Part shown: piece by piece, positions 29,536 to 40,751 of the stretch
Layout: the number at the start of each line of letters is the position of its first letter
Position numbering within the stretch: the first letter of the stretch is position 1
Assembly (NCBI GenBank): GCA_963728845.1
Contig: CAVSLS010000026.1
Coordinates: 208,111-272,110 of the forward strand
Direction: 5' to 3'
Length of the DNA stretch: 64,000 bases
Source: Bog-473 sp963728845
GTDB lineage: Bacteria > Actinomycetota > Acidimicrobiia > Acidimicrobiales > RAAP-2
Program-made: the position numbers and the translations under genes
The notes under the pieces: generated by a model
Seen by the model: only the letters and a program-made list of their open reading frames with translations
The model's database searches: none
What the model was told of the DNA's origin: nothing

Positions 29536-32500
29536 GTTGATTCCGCTGCGGCCGCCGGAGCGGCGCCGAGACCGAACCGCTCGCCGAGCCGCTCGAAGAA
29601 GAGATAGATCACCGGCGTCGTGTAGAGCGTCAGCACTTGGCTGAAGGCGAGTCGCCCACGATCGCCAGTCCGAGCGGATGACGCAGCTCCGATCCGACCC
29701 CCGAACCCAACATGAGCGGCAACGCGCCGAAAATCGCCGCGACCGTGGTCATCAAGATAGGCCTGAGACGCAGCAGGCAGGCCTGAAAGATCGCCTCGCG
29801 CGCCGGCAACCCTTGCTGCCGCTGAGCGTCGAGCGCGAAGTCGATCATCATGATCGCGTTCTTCTTGACGATGCCGATCAGGAGGACGATCCCGATGACG
29901 CCGATGATGTCGAGACCGGCGCCTGCCGCGTTCAGCGTCAGGAGCGCGCCGATGCCTGCGGAGGGCAGCGTCGTCAGGATCGTGATCGGATGGATGAAGC
30001 TCTCATAGAGCACGCCGAGTACGATATACATCGTCGCAATCGCCGCGCCGAGCAGGAACACCTCGTTCGTGAGCGCCGACTGGAACGCCTGCGCCGAGCC
30101 CTGATAGGCGACCGCGAAACTCGGCGGCAGACCGATGTCGGCGAGCGCCGTGTCGATCGCGGTCTCCGCCTCGCCGAGCGAGGCGCCGGGCGCCAGGTTG
30201 AACGAGATGGTCGTCACCGGAAACTGCTTCAGGTGCGAAATCTGCAGCGGAGACGTCTTGACGATAAAGTTCGCGACCGAGCTTAGCGGCGTCTGTCCGG
30301 TGGTCGACGCCGCGGAAGGCATATAGAGGGAGTCAAGCGATCGGAGCGAACGCGCCATCTTCGGGTCGATGTCGAGAATGACCCGGTACTGGTTGGACTC
30401 GGTGAAAATCGTGGAAATGATGCGCTGCCCGTAGGCGTCATAGAGCGCGTTGTCGACGATCGCCGGCGTGATACCGAAGCGCGCGGCCTGAGCTCGGTCC
30501 AAATCGACCAGGACTGAACGCCCGTTCGGCTGCAGGTCGCTGGCGACGTCGACGATCGACGGAATCTGGGCGAGGCGCTCGAGCACTTTCGGCGTCCATT
30601 CCTGCAGCGTCGCCAGGTCTGCGTTTTCGAGGGTGAACTGGTACTGGGTGGCGCTGACCGCCGTGTCGATCGAGAGATCCTGCACCGGCTGCATGAACAG
30701 CGAGATGCCCGCAACCCCCGCCGTCTCCCGCTGCAGCCGCCGGACGATCTCGCTCGCACTCGCCTTGCGCTGCGCATGGGGCTTCAGATTGATGAGAAAG
30801 CGCCCAGAGTTCAGGGTGACGTTTGAACCATCGACGCCGATGAACGAGGAGAGGCTTTCGATGTCCGGATCGGCGAGAATGGCGCGCCCAACGGCCTGCT
30901 GGTGGGCCGCCATTTGGTCGAACGAAATGTCCTCGGCCGCCTGCGTCACGCCCTGGATGACGCCCGTGTCCTGGATCGGGAAAAAACCCTTCGGGATCGT
31001 CGCATAGAGGTAGCCGGTCAGAAGGAAGGTGCCGAGCGCGACGAGGAGCGTGATTCCCTGATGGTCGAGCACGATCGTCAGCGTCCGGGAGTACAAGTGA
31101 GTCAGCGCCTGGAAGAAGCGGCCGCCGCTGGCCTCGTGGCCGCCTGTCGGGCGCAGAAGCTTCGCGCAGAGCATCGGCACGAGCGTCAGCGAGACGAAGG
31201 CGGAGATGACAATGGTGGCGGCGAGGGTGATCGCGAACTCATGGAACAGCCGCCCGACCACGTCGCCCATGAACAGCAGCGGAATCAAGACCGCAATCAG
31301 CGACACGGTCAGCGAGATGATGGTGAAGCCGATCTGCGCAGATCCCTTGACCGCCGCCTCATAGGGGCTGTCGCCCGCTTCCAGATAGCGCGCGATGTTC
31401 TCGATCACCACGATCGCGTCGTCGACGACGAAGCCGGTCGCGATCGTCAGCGCCATCAGCGACAGATTGTCGAGGCTGAAGCCGAACTGATACATGATGG
31501 CGAGCGCGCCCACGAGCGAAAGGGGCACCGAGAGGCTCGGGATGATCGTCGCCGGAAGGTTGCGCAGGAAGGAAAAGATCACCATCACCACGAGCGCGAC
31601 GGCGAGCGTCAGCTCGAATTCGACATCGCTCACGGAGGCGCGAATGGTCGTGGTGCGGTCGGTCAGGGGCTTGACCGTCACGCCCGCCGGAAGACTTGCG
31701 CTCAGCGCCGGCAGCACCGCCTTGATCCGGTCGACGACCTGAATGACATTCGCGCCCGGCTGGCGCTGGATGTTGACGATCAGCGCAGGCGTCGTGTTCA
31801 TCCAGGCCGACAGGAGGCCGTTCTCCGGGCCGATCTCGACCGTCGCGACGTCCGAGAGCAGAACCGGATCGCCGTTGCGGTAGGCAACGACCGAATTGAG
31901 ATAGTCCTTCGGCTCATGAATCTGATCGTTGGCGTTGATGGACGAAGCCTGCGCCGGCCCGTCGAAGTTGCCTTTCGGCTCATTGACGTTGAGATTGGCG
32001 ATCGTGGTGCGCAGATCGTCGAGATTGATCCCATAGGCGGCGAGCGCGAGCGGATTGGCGTGGATGCGCACCGCCGGCCGGTGGCCGCCGGAGATCGTGA
32101 CGAGTTCGACGCCCGGAAGCTCGGAAAGTTTCGGCGCGAGCCGGTTCTCGATCAGATCCTCCACATCGGTCAATTTCATTGTGTCGGAGGCGACGCCGAG
32201 CGTCAGGATGGGCGCGTCGGCCGGATTGACCTTGGCGTAGATCGGCGGGGCCGGCAGATCGGCGGGCAACAGGTTGCCGGCCGCGTTGATCGCCTGCTGG
32301 ACCTCCTGCTCGGCGACGTCGAGGCCGATATCGAGGCCGAAGCGCAGCGTGATGACCGACGCGCCGGCGGAGCTCGCCGACATCATCTGACCGAGGCTCG
32401 CCATCTGGCCGAACTGGCGCTCGAGCGGCGCGGTGACGGCCGAGGTCATCACCTCCGGACTCGCTCCCGGATAGAAGGTCTGGACCTGTATGGTCGGGTA

Positions 32501-32623
32501 GTCGACCTCCGGCAGAGCCGAGAGCGGCAGGAAGCGAAAGGCGGCGAGGCCGACGAGCAGGATCGCGATCATCATCAGGCTGGTCGCGACCGGCCGGTCG
32601 ATGAAGAGGCGTGAAGGGTTCAC
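29532..32623 (-). CDS. mdtB: RND multidrug efflux permease, MdtB-like
   Basis: The first permease of the pump, starting MNPSRLFIDRPVATSLMMIA. It has twelve predicted helices with the Asp pair in GFVVDDAIVVIENIARYLE and large periplasmic loops. The frame is intact for 990 residues, then a one-base change near 29,650 displaces the last helix. The corrected end reads QVLTLYTTPVIYLFFERLG and stops at 29532, inside the next gene's start. It lies 26 bases after mdtA. Confidence 0.9.
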
Positions 32624-32648
32624 CAGCGCGTCTCCGGCGGTCAGGCGC

Positions 32649-34076
32649 TCATTGCGTCGTCGCGCTTTGAGAGGCAGACCCTCTTTGAGCCGACGAACCG
32701 CCGCCGCCTTCCTGACCGCCCCAACCGTGGCGGTGGCGATGACCCTCGGCGCCTCCGCTTTCGCCCCCGCCCGCGCCGTTGTAATGACGCCGCGGCGATT
32801 GGTCTTGCGGCGACCCTTCGGCTGCGTCCGCGGTCGCGTCGCCCGCCACCCTCACCTTGGCGCCGTCGCGCAGCCGGTCGATGCCGTCGATGACCACCTT
32901 GTCGCCGGCGGCGAGGCCTTTCGTGATGGTCGTCGCCTTGCCGTTGGCCGGTCCGATGACGACGTCGCGTTTGGAAACCGTCCCACCGTCGTTGAGCAGG
33001 TAAACGAAATTGCCGGACGGGCCCAGTTGAACGGCCGCGTTCGGCGCGAGCACGACGCCCTTCAACGTGTCGACGAGCAGACGGACGTTGACGAACTGTT
33101 GCGGGAACAGGACTCCGTTTGGGTTGGCGAAGTTCGCCCGCATCTTGATCGTGCCGGTGGTGGGGTCGATCTGGCTGTCGTAGGTGCTCAGCGTGCCCGT
33201 CGCGAGCTCGTTGACGTTGGCGCGATCGTACACGGTCACTTTCAGCGTGGCGCCGGACCTGAGCCGCGCCGCGATCCGCGGCAGGTCGTCCTCGGCGGTC
33301 GGGAACACGACGCTGATCGGGTCGATCTGCGTGATGACGACGATGCCCGTTGGATCGGACGGCTGCACATAGTTGCCCGGATCGACCAGGCGCAAGCCCA
33401 CCCGGCCGGTGACCGGCGAGACAATGTGGGTGTAATCGAGGTTGACCTGCGCCGTCTGCACCTGCGCCTGGTCGGTCTGAATGGCGGCCTTGTCCTGCTG
33501 GACCAGCATCTGCTGGTCGACGACCTGCTGCTTCGAGATCAAATCTTGCTTGCTGAGCGTCTCGTAGCGGCTAAGATCGCCCTGCGCCTGGGCGAGCAAG
33601 GCCTGATCCTTGGCGAGCTGACCCTTCGCCTGGGCGAGCGCGGCCTGGTAGGGCAGCGGATCGATCTGGGCGAGGAAATCGCCCTTCTTCACGATCTGGC
33701 CCTCGGCAAAGCCGACTTCCGTCAGTCTGTTAGCGATCTGGGTCTTGATGGTCACCGTTTCGTACGGCGTGACCGTTCCGAGCTCGTCGAGGGTGATCGG
33801 CATGTCGCCGAGCGCGACCGGCGCGACGCGCACGGTCTGCGGAGGCGGACCGGAATGGCCGGAATTGACGCCCTCGCTGGTTGGGGTCGCAATGTTTTCG
33901 ATCTTCTGCCAAGCGAAAAGCGCCGCGGCGGCGAGCGCAGCGACCAGCGTCAGCCGCCCGAGGAGCCTGCGGCTTCGGGGCGTTGCCGCGGGCGGCGGCT
34001 TCGTTTCGGGCGCGGGCGCCCCCGGATGGGCCGGACGGGCGCGCTCGGCCACCTCCGGTCTGACGGCTTCATTCAT
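32649..34076 (-). CDS. mdtA: RND efflux periplasmic adaptor, MdtA-like
   Basis: A complete 475-residue membrane-fusion protein. A cytoplasmic Pro-rich start is followed by one anchor helix (LGRLTLVAALAAAALFAW), the lipoyl halves and alpha-hairpin (about residues 110-220), and beta-barrel and membrane-proximal domains. It links the MdtB/C-like permeases to the NodT-type channel. The His/Gly-rich tail (GHRHRHGWGGQEGGGG) could bind metal. It is the first gene of the operon. Confidence 0.93.
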   Translation of the reverse strand: MNEAVRPEVAERARPAHPGAPAPETKPPPAATPRSRRLLGRLTLVAALAAAALFAWQKIENIATPTSEGVNSGHSGPPPQTVRVAPVALGDMPITLDELGTVTPYETVTIKTQIANRLTEVGFAEGQIVKKGDFLAQIDPLPYQAALAQAKGQLAKDQALLAQAQGDLSRYETLSKQDLISKQQVVDQQMLVQQDKAAIQTDQAQVQTAQVNLDYTHIVSPVTGRVGLRLVDPGNYVQPSDPTGIVVITQIDPISVVFPTAEDDLPRIAARLRSGATLKVTVYDRANVNELATGTLSTYDSQIDPTTGTIKMRANFANPNGVLFPQQFVNVRLLVDTLKGVVLAPNAAVQLGPSGNFVYLLNDGGTVSKRDVVIGPANGKATTITKGLAAGDKVVIDGIDRLRDGAKVRVAGDATADAAEGSPQDQSPRRHYNGAGGGESGGAEGHRHRHGWGGQEGGGGSSAQRGSASQSATTQ

Positions 34077-34250
34077 CAGGCAACTCGATCAGCTCCCGCA
34101 TGACATGGGAGGACCCGTTTGACAAATCACGCTAGCGTGTCTCGCCGGGTCCGCTTCCGATATTCAAGCCGTTCTTTCGAAAACAAGATGTTGCAATCCG
34201 GATCGCCTTGCGTCATAAGCGCGCGCGAAGCGGCGACGCCGCTCGCGGAT

Positions 34251-34325
34251 GCGGGTGTAGCTCAGGGGTAGAGCACAACCTTGCCAAGGTTGGGGTCGAG
34301 GGTTCGAATCCCTTCGCCCGCTCCA
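34251..34325 (+). tRNA. tRNA-Gly (anticodon GCC), CCA encoded
   Basis: Acceptor GCGGGTG pairs with CGCCCGC, one G-T pair included. The D-arm GCTCAGGGGTAGAGC and the anticodon stem AACCT/AGGTT with loop TGCCA give GCC. The T-arm is GAGGG-TTCGAAT-CCCTT. CCA follows the discriminator. A short AT-rich inverted repeat (ATTTCATT/AATGAAAT) lies at 34328-34344 just downstream. Confidence 0.95.
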
Positions 34326-34503
34326 AGATTTCATTCAATGAAATTTGAGGCTTCGTCGATCGGGTCGGGTTTTTGCTTACAGACGGGAGTTTTGCCGAAA
34401 ATGTAAGCGCACTGTAAGCGCGAGAAATCGTAAAGCCGAACACGACAGAGGGCGTTGGGCTAAGTTTCAGGGGTGGGACCCGATACACGATCAGGTGGGA
34501 AGG

Positions 34504-35707
34504 GTGGCTTATCCCGTTGTCCCAGGTAGGCGCAGATGTGGTATGCCCGACGGCATGAGTCGCCACGAGAGGCGGCGAAGGGGCCGCCGTTGGCGAGGGC
34601 GCGATCGCTTACCGAGTTCCAGCAAGCCTTCCCTGACGAGGGGCGCTGCGCCGCGTTCTTATTCGAGCGACGCTGGCCGAGCGGCTTTGTGTGCCCCGCC
34701 TGTGGCGGCGGGCGAGCGGCGGCGCTCAAATGCCGCGCTTACACTTATGAATGCCTCGACTGCTCGCGCCAGACCTCGATCACCGCGGGCACGGCGATGC
34801 ATCGTTCGAAGCTGCCGCTGACAACGTGGTTTTGGGCGGCGCATCTGATGGCGACGCATTCCAACGGCATGTCGGCGCGGCAGCTCGAGGATCAGCTCGG
34901 GGTGACTTACAAGACCGCGTGGCTGCTGGCTCAGAAGCTGCGGCGGTCGATGATCGACCCGATGCGGGAGCCTCTCGAAGGCGTCGTCGAGATCGATCAA
35001 GCGGAAATTCCCTTTCGGGAGGGCGACGCCTTTTTCGAGCCTGGCGTCGTCGGCAAGATCCTCGTCGTCGGCGCGGTTGAAGTGATTGATCGCGATACCA
35101 ACCAAGCCAAGCCGCGCCGCAAGCACGCGAAATATCTCGACACGCGCTCCGGCCGCATCCGCCTCGCCGCGATCAAGGACAATTCCGCTGCGTCCATTCA
35201 AGCTTTCGTCAAAGCCAATGTGAAAGCGGGCGCGACGCTCCTCACCGACGGCCATGCGTCCTATTTGGCATTGAGCGGCTACCGTCATGACCCGCGCGTC
35301 GTCGGCAAGATGGCGGGCCATGTGGCGTTGCCTTGGATTCATCGGGTCTTCGCGCTCATGAAGCGATGGGGCCTCGGCACGTATCATGGCCTGCGTCGCA
35401 AGCACGTGGACAGCTATCTCAATGAATTCGTCTTTCGTTACAATCGCCGCTTCTATCGCCATGTCTCGTTCGAAACCCTGCTGGGCATTGCTTCGCGTCG
35501 CAGACCGGTGAGCTATTGGGACATAGCCGGACGCGAGAATCCACGGAAGGGAAAGACCGCCGTCAGGAAGACCCCGCGCCGCAGGAAGACGGCTGCCGGC
35601 ATGCGCCAAGACGGCGCGCCCAAAGCGGGTGATCCGCCGCCAATTCAACCCATAGGGCCAGTGCAGGGCCTACAGATAGAGGAACCTGGGACAACGGGAT
35701 AAGCCAC
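34504..35707 (+). mobile_element. IS1595-family insertion sequence, complete
   Basis: The ends are 24-bp perfect inverted repeats at 34504-34527 and 35684-35707, each beginning GTGGCTTATCCCG. Flanking 8-bp copies are TGGGAAGG (34496-34503) and TGGGTAGG (35708-35715), a target duplication with one difference. The element is 1,204 bp with one transposase gene and lies 178 bases downstream of the tRNA-Gly. Confidence 0.92.
34536..35702 (+). CDS. IS1595-family transposase
   Basis: A 388-residue DDE-type transposase. An N-terminal zinc ribbon (CPACGGG with YECLDCSRQTS) is followed by the ISXO2-like catalytic domain, with acidic residues in VVEIDQAEIPF and TLLTDGHASY and the motif IHRVFALMKRWGLGTYHG. 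The basic C-terminal tail is long and its last codons and stop lie in the right inverted repeat. The frame is intact, so it may be active. Confidence 0.92.
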   Translation: MWYARRHESPREAAKGPPLARARSLTEFQQAFPDEGRCAAFLFERRWPSGFVCPACGGGRAAALKCRAYTYECLDCSRQTSITAGTAMHRSKLPLTTWFWAAHLMATHSNGMSARQLEDQLGVTYKTAWLLAQKLRRSMIDPMREPLEGVVEIDQAEIPFREGDAFFEPGVVGKILVVGAVEVIDRDTNQAKPRRKHAKYLDTRSGRIRLAAIKDNSAASIQAFVKANVKAGATLLTDGHASYLALSGYRHDPRVVGKMAGHVALPWIHRVFALMKRWGLGTYHGLRRKHVDSYLNEFVFRYNRRFYRHVSFETLLGIASRRRPVSYWDIAGRENPRKGKTAVRKTPRRRKTAAGMRQDGAPKAGDPPPIQPIGPVQGLQIEEPGTTG

Positions 35708-35927
35708 TGGGTAGGTTCCGTCTCGTGTGTCTTTCCGCAAAGTCGATACAAGGGTGTCAGTAGACGCACCCACCGCGCTATCGGCTCCAGAAAGGAGTGT
35801 CGGTCGGTTCGGGCACAGCTGCGGACGCCGCGGTTTTGCATGGAATGCTGCCGTCAACCGACAGGGGCGCCTTTGTCGAGCTTTTGAACGTCACCTCCCG
35901 ACCTGACCTCCTCTTGGTTCGACGAAA

Positions 35928-37328
35928 TCAGCCCCGGAGTTCGCTAGGCAGCTCCAGCCGAACGCTCAAGCCTCCGCCCTTGCGGCTGGCAAGGCTGATC
36001 TCTCCGCCATGCTCCCATATGATCGAACGAGTCACGGAGAGACCGAGTCCGACACCACCAGTGTCAGGGTCGCGAGAGCTGTCAATTCTGTAGAAAGGTT
36101 CGAAGACCTTCTCGCGTTCACTCGGTGGTATTCCGGGTCCCTCGTCGTCGACAGTTATGACGACGCGCTCGGTTTCGGGGCTCAAGCTGACGGCGGCGCT
36201 TCCCCCGTACTTGACCGCGTTGTCGACCAGGTTGGAGATGGCGCGCCGCAGGGCTGTCGGACGGCAGGAAATCGTGACGCCCCGGGGTCCCGAGAATGTC
36301 ACCGGCTCACCCGCGTCAGAGGCGTCTTCGCAGATTCCCTCGACGAGCGCGCTCAAGTCGACCAGCGAACGAGGCTCGCGCTTCGCGTCATCCCGGGCAA
36401 GGGCGAGGACGGACTCGATCATATCCCCCATCATGTCGAGATCGCGCAGCATCTTCTGCTGCTGGTCCTGATCCTCGACGAGTTCCGCGCGAAGCCGCAG
36501 ACGTGTCAGCGGCGTCCGAAGGTCGTGGGACATCGCGGCGATCATGCGCGTGCGATCCTCATTGAAACGGCGCAACCTCTCCTGCATGCGATTGAAGGCC
36601 TCGATCGTTCCTCGCACCTCCCGTGGTCCTCGCGGGGAATCGGGGGCGCATCGCCGCTGCCGCCGGTTCGCTCCACAGCTGTTGCGAGTTCGGAGAGCGG
36701 TTTGACGAGCCGTCGTGCGGCCAGCATCGACAGCAGTATGCCGAGCAGGATGGAAAGGGATAGCCACGCGGCGAAGCTTGACTCGCGAGAACTTGGTCGC
36801 AACTGGATCGACAGGCGGCGGGCTCAAGTCGCTCCTGAAAAGCAGCCAACGCCCATCCGAGAGGGCCGCCTCGATCGAAGACGCCGCTCTCGGCGCGATC
36901 AGCGGCGGGGCCAGCTTGCTTGTCCTCTGGGCTATCCCGATCGGCAACGATAACGGGACGCGGGACCCTTAGAACCGCCTCAATCCGGTGACGGAGCAGC
37001 ATTCGCGTTCGGCATCGGCTTTGTTAGTCAAATTCGGGATGGGCGCGTCAAGAATCCGAACGTGGACCTGAGGACGTTGCGCCGCCGCGATGACGGCCGG
37101 CCTCTGGGCCTCTGGCGTCGCGTCGAGGACATCCAACAGGCCGGCGATCCTGCCGGGGAGCTGCTGGAGAACCCGCGCATCGCCTTGCTGAACGGTCTCG
37201 TGCCTCGCAAGGCCGAGATAGTGCAGTCCGGGGGCGACCACTTGCTGAAGGCCGAAACCGAGCGCCATCGCGACCACGACCGTAAGGGTGATCGTCGTCG
37301 CGGTGCTCCCGCCCCGCCATCCTCTCAC
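35928..37328 (-). CDS. Sensor histidine kinase, frameshifted in the sensor half
   Basis: The C-terminal kinase half is intact: H-box MSHDLRTPLTRLRLRAEL, N-box NLVDNAVKYGG, G1 DEGPGIPPSE and G2 GVGLGLSV. The N-terminal half is spread over three frames. It has a first membrane helix (TTITLTVVVAMALGFGLQQ), a periplasmic part, a second helix (AWLSLSILLGILLSMLAA) and a HAMP segment (RRLVKPLSELATAVE). The start overlaps the response-regulator stop by 4 bases (ATGA). It resembles EnvZ/BaeS-type kinases. Confidence 0.82.
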
Positions 37329-38071
37329 CAGGCCGCTCCGTTCAATGTGACAGGGGCGGCAAAGACATACCCGCCGGTGCGCACGGTCTTGATCAGTTTC
37401 GGATCTTTCGGATCGACTTCGATCCGATGCCGCAGTCGGCTGATATGCACGTCGATGCTGCGATCGAATGCAGTCGCGGCCCGTCCCCGCGCCAGGTCGA
37501 GCAGCTGGTCGCGCGTCAGAACGTGGCTCGGTCGTTCGACGAGAGCGAGCAGCAGATCGAATTCGGCGGCGCGCAGGTCAACCAAGGCGCCTGCCGGCGA
37601 GTGGAGCTGGCGCCGGGTCACGTCAAGACGCCAGCCCGCAAACTCGAAGACGCGGCCGGTTCCGGCCGCTGAACCCGGAGCGGGCATGGCCGACCGGCGC
37701 AACACCGCGCGAATCCTGGCGAGCAGCTCCCGCGTGCTGAACGGTTTCGCGAGATAGTCGTCGGCGCCCATCTCGAGTCCGACCACACGCTCGATTTCGG
37801 TTCCCATCGCCGTGAGCATGATAATGGGCATGGTTCCGGCTACCCGCAGCCGCCGGCACAGACTGAGGCCATCCTCGCCCGGCATCATGATGTCGAGGAT
37901 CACGAGATCGACCCGTGCGGCTCCCAGCGTCTGCATCATCGCGGCGCCGTTCTGCGCAACGGACACGCGATAGCCGCTGCGCTGGAGAAAGTCCGAGAGG
38001 AGCGCGCGAAGTTCCCTGTCGTCGTCGACGACCAAAATGTGCTGTGATCCATCCATGGCGCCCAGAACCAT
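37325..38071 (-). CDS. OmpR-family response regulator
   Basis: A complete 248-residue regulator. The receiver domain starts HILVVDDDRELRALL, has the phospho-acceptor Asp in LVILDIMMPGEDGL and the Lys in GADDYLAKPF. The C-terminal winged helix includes DVHISRLRHRIE and TVRTGGYVF. It is coupled to the histidine kinase downstream. Both lie upstream of the efflux operon on the same strand, separated by the IS and the tRNA, so they are candidates for its control, as BaeSR is for mdtABC. Confidence 0.92.
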   Translation of the reverse strand: MVLGAMDGSQHILVVDDDRELRALLSDFLQRSGYRVSVAQNGAAMMQTLGAARVDLVILDIMMPGEDGLSLCRRLRVAGTMPIIMLTAMGTEIERVVGLEMGADDYLAKPFSTRELLARIRAVLRRSAMPAPGSAAGTGRVFEFAGWRLDVTRRQLHSPAGALVDLRAAEFDLLLALVERPSHVLTRDQLLDLARGRAATAFDRSIDVHISRLRHRIEVDPKDPKLIKTVRTGGYVFAAPVTLNGAAW

Positions 38072-38582
38072 CGCACGGACGCCAAAGGCCTGTGAGAGTC
38101 AAATTGTAAACCAATGTGAAATGTCCGGGCGGGGACACACTGGTTAACGAAAACCCGGTTCGCATGAAATCTTCCTGACGAGCAATAGCGGCAAATTGCG
38201 GCCAGTCGCGATCGAAAGGCCGGAAGTCGCTCTGTCGCATCGGGACCAACGCGAGAGGCGGCAGGGATCGGACGATTGCGGCGCCGCAAGGCGCCGACGC
38301 GGCGCGGGCGGGCCGGCCGAAGTCAGCCATGTGGGTTAGGGACCGGCTGCGCTTTCACGCTCGATGGCGCCGATCGCCTCGACTGGCCGTTGGAGGATGA
38401 TTCGATGTCGGATAGGCGACAGTTTGATTGGAATCGGCGCTCGTTCTCGGCGCTCGACTCAAGGCCTTGGCAGACCGGTCGGCAGATGCTATTCGCTCGG
38501 CCAGGAGTGCCGGTGCGGAGCCGTTGAAATGGAGACGCGGCGAGCTGCAGCATTGGCGCGCGGATGTCCGAGTGTCTAGATC
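38072..38582. other. Divergent gap between response regulator and LysR gene
   Basis: No credible gene. It must hold the promoters of the two flanking regulators, but I cannot place them. Confidence 0.5.
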
Positions 38583-39479
38583 ATGGAGATCCGCGACCTC
38601 GAGTTCCTGGCGGCTTCGGCGAGCGCCGGTAATTTTGCCCGTGCAGCCAAGGCGCTCGGCTGCAATACCTCGACGATCAGCCGCCGAATCAGTCGGCTCG
38701 AGGACGAACTCGGCTTGGCGCTTTTCGAGCGAGGCCATGCCGGAGTTCGGCTCACCGCAGGCGGGAAGTCGGTGATGCTTCACGTCAGGCGCGCTCTCGC
38801 TGAACTCGATGCAGTCAAACGTTCCGGGATTGAGAACAGTTCGGGTGACGTGGGCGAAATCCAGCTGGGCGTTCGGCTGCCTCCGATCGGCGAACCTATC
38901 GTCAGCCTGCTGGGCGACTGGCGCGAAAAACACCCGAACGTCGTGCTCGTGGTCTCGGAGATGAATGATCGGGACCTTGCGGCGGCGCTGGAAGAGCGCC
39001 GCTTAGATGTCGCTCTGACCTTCCGCCATACGGTGTGGCCTCATACCGAGAGCGTGCCGCTTTATTGGGATCGGCTGCTGGCAGCGGTCCCCGCGGGGCA
39101 TACCCTTGCAGAGCAGCCAATCGTCAACTGGGACGCTTTGCGCAGCGAGATCATCCTTGTGCAGGGATGGGAGGAGAGTCAGACGGCTCGCGAGTTGTAC
39201 GCGTCCTTTCTCGGTGAGGGCGCGATGTTCCGATCGCATGCTGCTAGCAAGCAATCCGTGCTCGCGCTCGTCGGTGCGGGTTTTGGCATCACTTTCGCCA
39301 CCGCCAGCCAATCCAAGACCGCGTTTCCGGGGGTGGTGTTCAAGCCGATCGATGACCCGAACGCATCAATTCAAATCGTGTTGACGTGGCTTCCGGAGTT
39401 GGAGGACGCAACGGTCGGCCGGTTTGTCGCGTTCCTGCGCGACGAAGCGCGGTCACGACGACTCATCTCTCCAGGGTGA
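38583..39479 (+). CDS. LysR-family transcriptional regulator
   Basis: A complete 298-residue LysR protein. The N-terminal helix-turn-helix reads NFARAAKALGCNTSTISRRI, followed by the linker helix and a substrate-binding domain from about residue 90. It points towards a truncated sulfatase 570 bases downstream, which might once have been its target. The effector is unknown. Confidence 0.9.
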   Translation: MEIRDLEFLAASASAGNFARAAKALGCNTSTISRRISRLEDELGLALFERGHAGVRLTAGGKSVMLHVRRALAELDAVKRSGIENSSGDVGEIQLGVRLPPIGEPIVSLLGDWREKHPNVVLVVSEMNDRDLAAALEERRLDVALTFRHTVWPHTESVPLYWDRLLAAVPAGHTLAEQPIVNWDALRSEIILVQGWEESQTARELYASFLGEGAMFRSHAASKQSVLALVGAGFGITFATASQSKTAFPGVVFKPIDDPNASIQIVLTWLPELEDATVGRFVAFLRDEARSRRLISPG

Positions 39480-40048
39480 ACTAGCGGCCCTTGGAGCGCG
39501 CGATCCAGAACATCGCCGCGAGCTACGAGCTCGCGCAGGACCTGAAGGACAAAGCTGGCCCACTCCCGCACGAGCGTGGACGCGTCCGCGCCCAGCCTTT
39601 CAGTAGGGAGTGAATTATCGAACGCAAATGCTCGGTGTCAGCCCGAAAGCCGTCGAAGCCGCGACGGAAACATTGCGCCAGGAGCGGGCGTTCCTGAAAA
39701 GGAGCTTCGAACGCGTCAGCTCGACCCGGCTTGCAACACTCGTGCCAAGCGAAAGAACGCGCTCACGGCGTAACCCGGTCGCTCGGATCGCAACAGTGGA
39801 TGTCGCGGCTCGGCTTCTTGATGGTGGCGCTCGGCTGGCGGGACACGGTCGCCTATTCGTCATGTTTGTCAGCGCCGCCATCTTGATGTCGGAATTGGCG
39901 TCCCAGTCTTACGATGCCAATGACCAGCCGCTATGTCTCGGCAGGTTCAAATCGTAGCTCAGGTCGCGCGCGGCGCGGATCGCGGCTGGATCATCCGGGC
40001 GCCGATTGAGTGACAGCGACGCCTTGCGCAATGACTGGGAGAGGACGG
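39480..40048. other. Gap without a recognised gene
   Basis: Short frames here (for example RPLERAIQNIAASYELAQDL near 39,483) resemble coding remnants but match no family I can name. Confidence 0.4.
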
Positions 40049-40750
40049 ATGGCTGACCCGAAAGACAAACCGGAAAAGCAAGAGTCCCTTCCTTTCCCGC
40101 CGACGCCCTCGGCCAGCATTGCCGGGCGCACGATGCAAGAGTCGGTCTACAAACAGCGGGTGACGCCGCGCCGGCTTCCTGCGGACGCGCCGAACATTCT
40201 GATCGTTCTGATAGACGACGCGGGTCCCGCCCTTCCGGCGACGTTCGGCGGCGAAGTGGAAACCCCGACGATGGACCGCATCGTCAACGAAGGAATTGCC
40301 TACAACCGCTTCCATACCACAGCCATGTGCTCGCCGACGCGGGCCTCGCTGCTTACCGGCCGCAATCACCACCGGGTCGGGAACGGGCAGATCGCGGAGT
40401 TCGCCAACGACTGGGACGGTATTCCGGAAAAATCCCAAGGAGCAGCGCCTTGGCGCCCGAGGTGCTCAAGGATTACGGCTACGCCACCGCCGCCTGGGGC
40501 AAATGGCACAACACGCCGGCCGAGGAGACCACGCCGACCGGCCCATTCGAGAACTGGCCCACGGGTCTCGGCTTCGAGTATTTCTACGGCTTTCTGGGCG
40601 ACTGTCTTCCGCCGGGCCTGCGTCGGCGTCAGGACCGTTTCGCAGAAGACCCTGCAATCCCGGTACACTTGGTGGAAATCGACTTCCTGGATCGAGCTGA
40701 AACCGATATCCTGGCGGATAATCTGGGTCGCGATCAGGACAAGCGCGCGC
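40049..40750 (+). pseudogene. Arylsulfatase, N-terminal part with frameshift
   Basis: A GAGAGGA ribosome site precedes the ATG. The metal-binding NILIVLIDDAG and the sulfatase signature CSPTRASLLTGR, whose Cys becomes formylglycine, are intact. Near 40,435 the frame shifts and continues as DYGYATAAWGKWHNTPAEE to GLGFEYFYGFLGD. Similarity ends near 40,620-40,680, so more than half the enzyme is missing. It meets a pyruvate oxidase fragment head-on. Confidence 0.8.
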
Positions 40751-40751
40751 G

